From positions 21,197 to 85,196 of the forward strand of contig QCBK01000007.1 in NCBI GenBank assembly GCA_003281635.1: a stretch of DNA of 64,000 nucleotides. Reading direction: 5' to 3'. The notes under the pieces are model-generated. The model saw only the letters and a program-made list of their open reading frames with translations, was not told the DNA's origin and searched no databases. The DNA is from Prochlorococcus sp. AG-347-G22 (lineage in GTDB: Bacteria > Cyanobacteriota > Cyanobacteriia > PCC-6307 > Cyanobiaceae). Of the stretch, positions 42,278 to 52,158 are shown in pieces (position 1 is the stretch's first letter; every line of letters begins with the position of its first letter). Position numbers and translations under genes: made by a program.

Positions 42278-43957
42278 TTAAGCAGCTTGGCGGTCAAGAA
42301 GTCTAGAAGCATATTCGTTTACTTCGCAAGAACCTCCACCTATCAGTTCAATTAATTCATTTTTTCTTTGATTTTTTGTAGTTAGTTTTGCAATTGAGGT
42401 ATAAGTTATTCCATTAATTACGTTTTTGTTAACTTTAAAATGAGCCAACCCATTTGCAGCTAAGAAAGGCTGATGTGTAATACATAAAACTTGTTGATTT
42501 TTAGAAATTTCTTTTATCAACTCAACCAAAGAAAATAGAGATTTTCCACTTAAACCACTATCAATTTCGTCTAAAAAAAAAGTATTTGGTTTTTTAGAAA
42601 TACTAGATTTAATAGCCAACAGGAATCTTGACATTTCTCCGCCAGAAATAACATTTGATAGTGGAGCAAGCTTCTGATCAGGATTAGCTGAAAACAAAAA
42701 ATTTATATTGTCAGTTCCATCGCGAGAAGGATTACATTCAGAAAATTGAACTGAAAAATTTGCATTTTCTAAGCCTAGATTGCTTAAAATCGACATTACT
42801 GAATTCTGTAGCTGTTTAGCAATTTTTTTTCTTTCAGTAGATTGAATAACAAATAAAGAATTTAAATTACTCTGTAAATTCTCAATTTGAGCTTTAATTC
42901 TACAAATATCATTACCTTGATCGTTTTGTTGAAAATATGTCTTTAATTGATCACGCTTTTCAATTAATTGAGGTAAGTCCAATGAAAAAGTTCTCTCTAA
43001 GTTTTTTAAAAAAAATAATCTTTTTTGTATTTCTGGAAGATTAGATTCATAATTTTCTGTATCTTGCAGATATGAGTTCAAATCAAAAATTAAATCTTCA
43101 ACATGAGCGTGAATATTTAATAACTTCTCTCTAAATTTTTGAATCTTTAAATCGAAATTTGCTGTTTTATTTAAAATCTTTATTGATTGATTTATCAAAA
43201 AAGTTACTGACAATTCATCATGATTGAAATTATTTAAATTTTCTAATGATGATTTAATTGAATTATTAATTTCGAGATTATTGACTAGTTTATTTTCTAA
43301 CAACTCTAATTCTAAAATTTCTTCACTTGAATTTAGATCAGCCTCTTCTAAACTCTTTAACATGTGTTTAATTGCCAAGTTTTCTTCTCTTTGATTTCTA
43401 GAAAGTTCTATTTTTTTATCCATTAATCCTTCTAAGACTTTAATTTCTCCCCAAATACTTTTTATCCTATCGCTAGTATCTCTTAATTCTTGGGAACATA
43501 GGTCATCAATAATTAATCTTCTTTTATCTAAAGAATCAAAGATAAAAGTATCAGATTGACCTGCAAAATCAATTAATAATCCTCCAAGTTTTTCTAATGA
43601 TTGTCTATTAATTGATAAATTATTAAGGCTATATTTTGATAAAATTTTATTATTTTTTTTATAAGATTTTCTTTTAATATGTAGTTCTGAAGAAGTGATT
43701 TCAAAACCATTTCTAATTAACCAATTATTAATTTGGGTAGAAGAAGAAAACATCGCCTCGATAACGCAAAAATCTTTTTCTGGACGTATTAAATGCTTTA
43801 GAGGTATATTAGTTCCACCAAATAAGGCATTTAGAGAGTCCAAAATTAATGATTTTCCTGAACCTGAATCTCCAGTTATGATATTCAAACCTTTTTCGAA
43901 ATTAATTTCTATAATTTCAATTAAGGCAATATTTTCTATTTTTAGTTGTATTAACAT
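42278..43957 (-). CDS. recN: DNA repair protein RecN
   Basis: LIQLKIENIALIEIIEINFEKGLNIITGDSGSGKS…SGGEMSRFLLAIKS…FLDEIDSGLSG. Confidence 0.95.
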   Translation of the reverse strand: MLIQLKIENIALIEIIEINFEKGLNIITGDSGSGKSLILDSLNALFGGTNIPLKHLIRPEKDFCVIEAMFSSSTQINNWLIRNGFEITSSELHIKRKSYKKNNKILSKYSLNNLSINRQSLEKLGGLLIDFAGQSDTFIFDSLDKRRLIIDDLCSQELRDTSDRIKSIWGEIKVLEGLMDKKIELSRNQREENLAIKHMLKSLEEADLNSSEEILELELLENKLVNNLEINNSIKSSLENLNNFNHDELSVTFLINQSIKILNKTANFDLKIQKFREKLLNIHAHVEDLIFDLNSYLQDTENYESNLPEIQKRLFFLKNLERTFSLDLPQLIEKRDQLKTYFQQNDQGNDICRIKAQIENLQSNLNSLFVIQSTERKKIAKQLQNSVMSILSNLGLENANFSVQFSECNPSRDGTDNINFLFSANPDQKLAPLSNVISGGEMSRFLLAIKSSISKKPNTFFLDEIDSGLSGKSLFSLVELIKEISKNQQVLCITHQPFLAANGLAHFKVNKNVINGITYTSIAKLTTKNQRKNELIELIGGGSCEVNEYASRLLDRQAA

Positions 43958-44025
43958 GATAAATCTTCCATATAAAAAAATTAACTTCTTTTTTAAAAAA
44001 ATAAAGGGTTTAATTATATAAAGTT

Positions 44026-45882
44026 ATGAAAGAAGAGTTTACTGATTTTATTGAGGTATCTGGACTCTTAAATTATGATCCAGATACAATTTCTCAAATT
44101 TACAAAAAAAATCCTAAAAGACTTTTAAAAAGACTTTGGCAAACACTAATACCTATTTTTGCTTATATCTTTTCCGTTGGTTGGGATAAATTAACTGGAA
44201 GATTAAAAAATGAACGGCAAGCAAGATTTAGAGCAAGAGAATTAACAAATTTGTTAGTAGAACTTGGACCAGCATTTGTTAAAGCAGGACAAGCTTTATC
44301 AACAAGACCAGATATAATTCCAGGGGTTCTTCTAGAAGAATTATCTGAATTACAAGATCAGCTTCCTGGGTTTGATGGGGATAAAGCTATGGAGTTAATT
44401 GAAGAAGATTTAGGAAATAAAATAGATGAGATTTTTTTAGAAATTGATAAGGAACCAATTTCTGCTGCTTCTTTAGGTCAAGTTCATAAAGCAAAATTAA
44501 AAAATGAAGAAGTAGTTGCAATAAAAGTACAACGGCCAGGTTTAAGAGAACAAATAACCTTAGATCTATATATTGTTAGAAATATTGCTTATTGGCTAAA
44601 AAACAATATCGGATTAATAAGAAGTGATCTAGTAGCTTTGATTGATGAATTAGGTAAAAGAGTTTTTGAAGAGATGGATTATCTTAACGAAGCTGCAAAT
44701 GCAGAAAAATTTAGGGATATGCATAAACATAATAAAATGATTGCCGTACCAAAAATTTATAAAGAAATAACTTCAAGAAGAGTTTTAGCAATGGAATGGA
44801 TAGATGGTACAAAATTAACAAATTTAGAAGATGTAAAAAAATTAGGCATTAACCCAGATGAAATGATTGATATTGGGGTGCAATGTAGTTTAGAACAGCT
44901 TTTAGAACATGGTTTTTTTCATGCAGACCCTCATCCAGGTAATTTATTAGCCTTAGAAGATGGAAGATTATGTTATCTAGATTTTGGAATGATGAGCGAG
45001 GTTTCCAAAGAATCTAGGTCAGGATTAATTCAAGCAGTCGTTCATTTAGTAAATAAAAACTTCGATAAATTGTCTCAAGATTTCGTAAAATTGGGATTTT
45101 TATCAGAAGAAGTTAATTTAGAACCAATTGTTCCAGCATTTCAAGATGTTTTCATTAACGCCGTTGAACAAGGGGTTTCGAAAATGGATTTTAAGAGCGT
45201 TACAGATGATATGTCTGGTGTTATGTATAAATTTCCTTTCAGACTACCCCCATATTATGCGCTTATAATCAGATCATTACTTACATTAGAAGGAATAGCT
45301 TTAAGCGTAGATCCAAACTTCAAAATATTAGGCGCAGCTTATCCATATTTTGCAAGAAGATTAATGGAAGACCCTGATCCACAATTGAGGGAAAGTCTTA
45401 AAGAAATGCTTTTTGATAATAAAAAATTTAAATGGGATCGTTTAGAAGATCTCCTATCTAACGCTGCAAAGCAAACAAATCTCGATTTGGAAAAACTTTT
45501 AGACGAAGTTATAAATCTTCTCTTTTCTCCAAATGGAGGATTTCTTCGAAATGAGATAGTTGAAGGTTTAACAAATCAGATAGATTTACTTAGTCTAAAA
45601 ATATTGAAAAGTTTGAATAACTATCTCCCACAATCAATTAAATTAAATACTATCAAAGAAAATAATAACTTAAGTGACCTTATAATGTATGTAGAGCCAT
45701 TGAGGAACTTTTTAGAGATTTTGCAAAAAGTGCCCGGGTATTCAAGTGACATTTTTCTAAAAAGGGTTCCAAGACTTATAAATGAGCCCTATACAAAAGA
45801 AATGGGTATAGAAATTGCAAAAAAAGTAACTGAAAAAGGAGTAGTAAGACTTGTTAAGATTGCCGCTGGTGCAAATATATAA
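44026..45882 (+). CDS. ABC1/AarF/UbiB atypical kinase family protein
   Basis: KAGQALSTRPDIIP, PISAASLGQVHKA, HGFFHADPHPGNLL, YLDFGMM. Confidence 0.94.
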   Translation: MKEEFTDFIEVSGLLNYDPDTISQIYKKNPKRLLKRLWQTLIPIFAYIFSVGWDKLTGRLKNERQARFRARELTNLLVELGPAFVKAGQALSTRPDIIPGVLLEELSELQDQLPGFDGDKAMELIEEDLGNKIDEIFLEIDKEPISAASLGQVHKAKLKNEEVVAIKVQRPGLREQITLDLYIVRNIAYWLKNNIGLIRSDLVALIDELGKRVFEEMDYLNEAANAEKFRDMHKHNKMIAVPKIYKEITSRRVLAMEWIDGTKLTNLEDVKKLGINPDEMIDIGVQCSLEQLLEHGFFHADPHPGNLLALEDGRLCYLDFGMMSEVSKESRSGLIQAVVHLVNKNFDKLSQDFVKLGFLSEEVNLEPIVPAFQDVFINAVEQGVSKMDFKSVTDDMSGVMYKFPFRLPPYYALIIRSLLTLEGIALSVDPNFKILGAAYPYFARRLMEDPDPQLRESLKEMLFDNKKFKWDRLEDLLSNAAKQTNLDLEKLLDEVINLLFSPNGGFLRNEIVEGLTNQIDLLSLKILKSLNNYLPQSIKLNTIKENNNLSDLIMYVEPLRNFLEILQKVPGYSSDIFLKRVPRLINEPYTKEMGIEIAKKVTEKGVVRLVKIAAGANI

Positions 45883-46455
45883 ATGAAATTTAGTAAATTT
45901 TTAATATTTAAAATATTTTTTATTTTAGTAATTTCTCCCATGTTTTTTAATGTTCCAAAAGCTAATGCTGCTGAAGAAATTAAAATCACTTACAGTATAT
46001 TTTCTAGAACAATTAAAGTAAATTCTTTAAAAACATTTGCCAAAGAAGGTAAATCCACAAAAAAATTAAAAGGAATTTTAAAAGCAACCGGATCTCCCGA
46101 TAAAGAAATTAGAGCAGTTTTAAACAAAGATTTTGAAGTTCCTATTACCATTGCGAGCAAACTGGTATATTCTGAAATAGGAAATGTTTTTCTAACAAGA
46201 CTTTCATCTATTATCCATCCACCTAGAGCAACTGATGAAAGGACAGGCATGTTGGCCCTTAGAGCAAGCGTAATTCAAGGAATTAATATAGGAAATGGAA
46301 AAATAAATCTAATAAATTTTTTTGAAGGATATCCAACTAAAACTGTAATTTTAGATGTCAGCGCTTTGAGCAAAGTTATGAATAAAGTAGAATCGATTTC
46401 AGAATTATTTACTTTTTTCACCAATTCCCCTCTAGAAAAAATTAAAACAAATTAA
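45883..46455 (+). CDS. DUF1400-like (alpha/beta-hydrolase N-terminal) exported protein
   Basis: Signal-peptide-like N-terminus; AEEIKITYSIFSRTIKVNSLKTFAKEGK as in cyanobacterial DUF1400 proteins. Confidence 0.75.
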   Translation: MKFSKFLIFKIFFILVISPMFFNVPKANAAEEIKITYSIFSRTIKVNSLKTFAKEGKSTKKLKGILKATGSPDKEIRAVLNKDFEVPITIASKLVYSEIGNVFLTRLSSIIHPPRATDERTGMLALRASVIQGINIGNGKINLINFFEGYPTKTVILDVSALSKVMNKVESISELFTFFTNSPLEKIKTN

Positions 46456-46461
46456 ACGACT

Positions 46462-47565
46462 ATGGTGTTATTAAATAAAATCAAAAATAAACTGCGTATT
46501 AATTACAGAAAAAAAAGATGGCCAGGTCTAATAGAAGCATATAAACAATATCTTCCAGTTACAAAAAAAACTCCTATTATCTCCCTCAATGAAGGAAATA
46601 CACCATTAATTCTGAGTGAGTCCATTAGCAACTTAATTGGGAATGGAACAAAAGTTTTTTTAAAATATGATGGCCTTAATCCAACAGGATCTTTTAAAGA
46701 TCGTGGGATGACAATGGCCATTAGCAAAGCAAAAGAAGAAGGCTGTGAAGCAGTAATTTGTGCAAGTACTGGAAATACCTCTGCTGCTGCTGCTGCATAT
46801 GCTTCAAGAGGAGGATTAAAGCCTTATGTTTTAATCCCAGAAGGATTTGTTGCACAAGGAAAACTTGCGCAAGCGTTAATGTATGGCGCTGAGATAATAT
46901 CTATTAATGGAAACTTTGATAAGGCTCTTGAAATTGTTAGAGATTTATCCTCAGAACATCCTGTAGAACTTGTTAATTCTATTAATCCGTATCGAATACA
47001 AGGACAAAAAACAGCAGCTTTTGAAATAGTTGATGACTTAGGTTATGCTCCAGATTGGCTTTGTATTCCAATGGGTAATGCAGGAAACATAACTGCTTAT
47101 TGGATGGGATTCAAAGAATATTCAAAACTAAAAAGAAATCTGAAATTACCAACAATGATGGGTTTTCAGTCCGAAGGTTCTGCTCCATTAGTAAAAAATA
47201 TAATAGTTAAAGATCCAGAAACAATAGCAACTGCAATAAGAATTGGGAATCCTGTAAATAGAGAAAAAGCAAAAAAAGTAAAAAAAGAAAGTAAAGGAGA
47301 CTTTCAATCAGTTACAGATGAAGAAATAATCAATGCTTATAAAGTTCTTGCCAAAGAGGGAGTATTTTGTGAACCTGCTAGTGCAGCATCAGTTGCTGGA
47401 CTTATTAAAAATAAAAATAGAATTCAAAAAGAATCAACTATTGTTTGTGTTCTTACTGGAAATGGTTTGAAAGATCCTGATTGCGCCATAAAAAACAATG
47501 ATGCTGTTTTCAGAAAAAATATTGAACCCTCATTAAAAAATATAACAAAAATTTTGGGATATTAA
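46462..47565 (+). CDS. thrC: threonine synthase
   Basis: [28 protein letters not shown]-binding motif, [14 protein letters not shown]. Confidence 0.96.
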   Translation: MVLLNKIKNKLRINYRKKRWPGLIEAYKQYLPVTKKTPIISLNEGNTPLILSESISNLIGNGTKVFLKYDGLNPTGSFKDRGMTMAISKAKEEGCEAVICASTGNTSAAAAAYASRGGLKPYVLIPEGFVAQGKLAQALMYGAEIISINGNFDKALEIVRDLSSEHPVELVNSINPYRIQGQKTAAFEIVDDLGYAPDWLCIPMGNAGNITAYWMGFKEYSKLKRNLKLPTMMGFQSEGSAPLVKNIIVKDPETIATAIRIGNPVNREKAKKVKKESKGDFQSVTDEEIINAYKVLAKEGVFCEPASAASVAGLIKNKNRIQKESTIVCVLTGNGLKDPDCAIKNNDAVFRKNIEPSLKNITKILGY

Positions 47566-47901
47566 AATCCAAAAAAAATAGTGTCTGTGGAAATCAATCA
47601 AAAACAGACATTGTTTGTTGAAAAATAAATAATAAATAATCTTATTTGTTGAATAAATTTAAACTTTTCGGATAAAGAAAAAACTACTCAACAAATGAAA
47701 AAATTTTTTCACATGTTTTATTGCATGTAAACCATGTCAACAAGCTATTTTAATTAAGAATTCCACAGTTCCCACAAGAACTACTACTACTAAGTTTTTT
47801 ATTTTATTCTTATTTTTAGATTAGAAAGAAGTAAAAAGTCAATTTATTGAATTTAGTTTACGAAAAAAGTATATTGTATTTGTAAAAAGTTCCAAATTCC
47901 G
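47566..47901. other. oriC: putative chromosomal replication origin (oriC)
   Basis: Largest intergenic gap, directly upstream of dnaN; ATTTCCACA (- strand, 47586-47594), TTTTTCACA (47705-47713), AATTCCACA (47759-47767), GTTCCCACA (47768-47776), then (CTA)4 (47781-47792) and an AT-rich tract. Confidence 0.72.
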
Positions 47902-49059
47902 ATGGAAATTATTTGTAATCAAAATGAACTAAATAATGCTATACAACTAGTGAGCAAAGCAGTTGCTTCAAGACCAACGCATCCAATTCTTGCAAATATA
48001 CTTTTAACAGCTGACCAAGGAACTAATAAAATTAGCATGACAGGATTTGACCTAAATCTAGGAATTCAAACTTCTTTTGATGGAACTGTTAAAAATAGTG
48101 GGGCTATTACTATACCTTCAAAACTTTTATCCGAAATAGTAAACAAACTACCTAATGAAACTCCTGTTTCTTTAAAAGTTGAAGAGAGTTTAGATAATAT
48201 TTTAATCAAAAGTGACAGAGGTTCTTTTAACCTTAAAGGAATTCCCTCTGATGAATATCCTAAATTACCATTTGTTGAAAGTGGTACTTCTTTGAATATT
48301 GATCCTAGTTCTTTTTTAAAAGCTTTAAAATCTACAATTTTTGCTAGTAGTAATGATGATTCAAAACAATTACTCACAGGTGTCAATTTTACATTTAAAC
48401 CAAATTATTTAGAGTCTGCTTCAACAGATGGTCATAGATTAGCTGTTGCTTTAACAGGCAATGAAGAACATATCAAAAATAAAGAAAACTTATCTGAAAA
48501 TGATGGTGATTTGTCAGTTACTATTCCAACTAGATCATTGAGAGAAATTGAAAAACTAGTATCTTTGAGAAGTTCAGAAAATTCAATAAAGCTTTTTTAT
48601 GATAAAGGTCAAGTTGTATTTATTTCTTCTAATCAAATAATTACTACAAGAACTCTAGAAGGTTCTTATCCTAATTATTCACAGTTAATTCCTGATTCTT
48701 TTTCCAAAATTCTGAATTTTAATACAAAAAAATTAATTGATGCATTAGAAAGAATTGCTGTTTTGGCTGATCAGCAAAGTAGTGTTGTAAAGATTAAATT
48801 AGATAATACAGATTTAGCTTCTATTAGCGCAGATGCCCAAGATATTGGAAATGCAAATGAACTAATACCTGTATCCCATAATGGAGAAAATTTTGATATC
48901 GCATTTAATGTTAGATATCTGTTAGAAGGTTTAAAAGTTATTTCTTCTGAAAACGTACTTTTAAAGTGTAATATTGCTACTACTCCAGCTGTTTTTGTGC
49001 CAGAAGATAATCTCAATTCTTTTACATATTTAGTTATGCCAGTGCAGGTTCGTTCTTAA
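47902..49059 (+). CDS. dnaN: DNA polymerase III beta subunit (sliding clamp)
   Basis: MEIICNQNELNNAIQLVSKAVASRPTHPILANILL…TYLVMPVQVRS. Confidence 0.98.
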   Translation: MEIICNQNELNNAIQLVSKAVASRPTHPILANILLTADQGTNKISMTGFDLNLGIQTSFDGTVKNSGAITIPSKLLSEIVNKLPNETPVSLKVEESLDNILIKSDRGSFNLKGIPSDEYPKLPFVESGTSLNIDPSSFLKALKSTIFASSNDDSKQLLTGVNFTFKPNYLESASTDGHRLAVALTGNEEHIKNKENLSENDGDLSVTIPTRSLREIEKLVSLRSSENSIKLFYDKGQVVFISSNQIITTRTLEGSYPNYSQLIPDSFSKILNFNTKKLIDALERIAVLADQQSSVVKIKLDNTDLASISADAQDIGNANELIPVSHNGENFDIAFNVRYLLEGLKVISSENVLLKCNIATTPAVFVPEDNLNSFTYLVMPVQVRS

Positions 49060-49060
49060 C

Positions 49061-49768
49061 TTGAAATTACCTAAAGAAATTTTATTAAGTGAATTATTAA
49101 ATTATAGTGTTAAGGGTAATATGGCCCTTAATTATGGAAATGGAGAAAATGTTTGGATGCATCCTCCTGTTCATAGAATTTTAGGATGGTACTCTCGTCC
49201 TTCAAATTTTGATTTAAAGAGAAATGTTTGGCGATTAAATCAAATTTCTCAAATTATAGATAATGAAATTTATGTCAAAGGCGATCCGGCCATATCCGAT
49301 TTAGCAACTTTAAATAGGTTTCCAACTTTAATAGAAGCTAATTTGATAAATGTAAATGGATCAAAAATAGGATTTATTGCAGATTTTCTATTTGAAATTA
49401 AAACCGGTAAAATTAAATATTACTTAGTTTCTAGATCTAATCCTAAGATTCCAGGTTCTAGTAGATGGAAATTAAATATTGAAAATATTAATGATCAACA
49501 ACCCGGATTGGTATTTTGTAAAAGTAATTCTTTAGATGATTTATCTTTAATCAAATCAAGTATTAAAAATGAATTTTTGCAAAGAGGGAAAAAAATTATT
49601 GATAGATTTGATGATATGAAAAATGTTGCTTCTAATAGACTAGAGGAGTGGCTTGAAGAAGATGAAGATATTAGCCAAAACTTAGATTATAAACAGAAAA
49701 GTTTTTATAATGATGATAGAACATCCATACCTCTTAATGAAAAAAAAGAAGATGACCCTTGGATATAG
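49061..49768 (+). CDS. PRC-barrel domain-containing protein
   Basis: TTG start 2 nt after dnaN; LIEANLINVNGSKIGFIADFLFEIKTGKIKYYLVSRSNP resembles a PRC-barrel. Confidence 0.75.
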   Translation: MKLPKEILLSELLNYSVKGNMALNYGNGENVWMHPPVHRILGWYSRPSNFDLKRNVWRLNQISQIIDNEIYVKGDPAISDLATLNRFPTLIEANLINVNGSKIGFIADFLFEIKTGKIKYYLVSRSNPKIPGSSRWKLNIENINDQQPGLVFCKSNSLDDLSLIKSSIKNEFLQRGKKIIDRFDDMKNVASNRLEEWLEEDEDISQNLDYKQKSFYNDDRTSIPLNEKKEDDPWI

Positions 49769-49771
49769 ATA

Positions 49772-52111
49772 ATGATAAATCAAGAAAATGATGATCTTTA
49801 TGATCTTAATGAGTCCCTCAAAGTTGAAAATTTAACACTTAATGACTATGAAGAAATTTGCAAAAGATTAAAGAGAAAACCTAATAGAACGGAATTAGGC
49901 ATGTTCGGCGTTATGTGGTCTGAACATTGTTGTTATAGAAATTCAAAACCTTTACTTTCTAAATTTCCCACTAAAGGTAAAAATGTTCTAGTTGGGCCTG
50001 GAGAGAATGCAGGCGTTATTGATGTTGGAAATAATCAAAAACTTGTTTTTAAAATAGAAAGTCATAATCATCCTTCTGCTATTGAACCTTTTCAAGGTGC
50101 TGCAACTGGTGTAGGAGGCATTTTGAGAGATATATTTACCATGGGTGCGAGGCCAATTGCAGTATTAAATTCATTGAGATTCGGAAACCTTGATAGATCA
50201 TCAAATGTTGATTTACTGCGAGGTGTTGTATCCGGTATTGCCCATTATGGGAATTGTGTCGGTGTACCGACTGTTGGAGGTGAAATTGACTTCGATGATA
50301 GTTATTCGGGCAATCCTTTAGTGAATGTTATGGCTTTAGGACTTTTAGAGACTAATGAAATCGTTTGTTCTGGAGCCCAAAATATAGGATCACCAGTATT
50401 ATATGTTGGTAATACCACTGGCAGAGATGGAGTTGGTGGTGCTAGTTTTGCTAGTTCAGAATTAACTACAACTTCTTTGGATGATAGACCAGCAGTTCAG
50501 GTAGGTGATCCATTTATTGAGAAAAGTCTTATCGAAGCCTGTTTGGATGCTTTCAAAACAGGAGATGTAATTGCAGCTCAAGATATGGGTGCTGCAGGTT
50601 TAACATGCAGTAGTGCAGAAATGGCTGCAAATGGAAAATTAGGTATATCTATTGATTTAGATTTGGTTCCTTCTAGAGAAGATAATATGTCTCCATACCA
50701 ATATTTATTATCAGAATCGCAAGAAAGAATGTTGCTCGTCGTTAAAGAAGAAAAAATTAACGATCTGATTAAAAAATTTAATAAGTGGGGATTATATGCC
50801 AATGTAATTGGTCAAGTTATAGGAACTAATGAGGTAATTATTTCTCATAAAGGTAAAATTGTTGCCCAGATACCTACTTCTGCTTTGTCTGATGATACCC
50901 CCGTCAATTTTCACAATGTGATTAATGAGCCACCTGATTATCTTTTAAAGAAATGGGAATGGAAAGAAAATGATTTACCAGACATTTATGAGCAAAAAAT
51001 ATTTTCATTGAAGGAAAATAAGAATTTTTCCTATTCAGAAATCATCTTAAAACTACTCTCTAATCCTTCAATAGCTTCAAAAAAATGGATTTATGGACAA
51101 TATGATTCACAAGTGCAATCAAATACAGTTTTTAAAACCGGAAAATCAGATGCAGCTGTAATAAGACTAAGGGAACAAAATAAAAAAAATAAAATTAAAA
51201 AATTTTCTGGTGTCGCTGCTTCAGTTGACTGTAATAGCAGATGGGTTGCTCTTGATCCTTTTAGAGGAACTATCGCTGCTGTCGCAGAATCCGCTAGAAA
51301 TGTTAGTTGTGTTGGAGCTGAACCTGTAGCAATTACAAATAATTTAAATTTTTCTTCTCCGGAGAATAAAATAGGATATTGGCAACTCTCATCTTCATGC
51401 AATGCAATTGCTGAAGCTTGTAAAGTCTTGGAAACTCCTGTTACAGGAGGTAATGTTTCCTTATACAATGAATCTAAAAATGAAGATAATGTAATTACTC
51501 CTATCAATCCTACTCCAGTTATTGGAATGGTTGGAAAGATTGATAATGTCGAAAAAGCTATAAGTAGTGAATGGAAAAATATTGATGATCAAATCTGGTT
51601 AATTGGTTCTTATAAATCAGAAACAACAATTGCAGCTAGTTCTTACTTGGAATATTTTCATGGTGAAATCACAGGTCGGCCTCCAAAAATAGATTTGCTG
51701 GATGAAAAGTTTTGCCAGAGTTTTTTAAGAGATGCTATTTCAAAAAGTTATGTAGCTTCTTCTCATGATATTAGTGATGGCGGTCTAGCTATAGCTTTGT
51801 CAGAGTCTTGTATTTTGTCAGGAAAAGGTGCCACGATAGAATTAAAGAATACTTTAAATAGAGATGATAATTTATTATTTGGAGAGGGAGGTTCTAGAAT
51901 AATTTTTTCAATCAGCAATATGAAACAAAATGAATGGCTAAATTATTTAAAACAAAATCAAATAAACTGGCCATCTAGCGTTTATGTAAAAAAAATAGGA
52001 TATGTATCTACTGAAACGTTTAAGATAAAAATTCAAGATAAAAATATCTGCAATATTAGGGTTGAGGAATTATCCGAAAAATTTAATAATAGTATTTCAG
52101 ATTACTTTTAA
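49772..52111 (+). CDS. purL: phosphoribosylformylglycinamidine synthase II
   Basis: FGVMWSEHCCYRNSKPLL, KIESHNHPSAIEPFQGAATGVGGILRDIFTMGARP. Confidence 0.98.
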   Translation: MINQENDDLYDLNESLKVENLTLNDYEEICKRLKRKPNRTELGMFGVMWSEHCCYRNSKPLLSKFPTKGKNVLVGPGENAGVIDVGNNQKLVFKIESHNHPSAIEPFQGAATGVGGILRDIFTMGARPIAVLNSLRFGNLDRSSNVDLLRGVVSGIAHYGNCVGVPTVGGEIDFDDSYSGNPLVNVMALGLLETNEIVCSGAQNIGSPVLYVGNTTGRDGVGGASFASSELTTTSLDDRPAVQVGDPFIEKSLIEACLDAFKTGDVIAAQDMGAAGLTCSSAEMAANGKLGISIDLDLVPSREDNMSPYQYLLSESQERMLLVVKEEKINDLIKKFNKWGLYANVIGQVIGTNEVIISHKGKIVAQIPTSALSDDTPVNFHNVINEPPDYLLKKWEWKENDLPDIYEQKIFSLKENKNFSYSEIILKLLSNPSIASKKWIYGQYDSQVQSNTVFKTGKSDAAVIRLREQNKKNKIKKFSGVAASVDCNSRWVALDPFRGTIAAVAESARNVSCVGAEPVAITNNLNFSSPENKIGYWQLSSSCNAIAEACKVLETPVTGGNVSLYNESKNEDNVITPINPTPVIGMVGKIDNVEKAISSEWKNIDDQIWLIGSYKSETTIAASSYLEYFHGEITGRPPKIDLLDEKFCQSFLRDAISKSYVASSHDISDGGLAIALSESCILSGKGATIELKNTLNRDDNLLFGEGGSRIIFSISNMKQNEWLNYLKQNQINWPSSVYVKKIGYVSTETFKIKIQDKNICNIRVEELSEKFNNSISDYF

Positions 52112-52158
52112 ATATGAAAAACATTTCTCAACTATTAATCTTTTTAAGACATTAAGTT

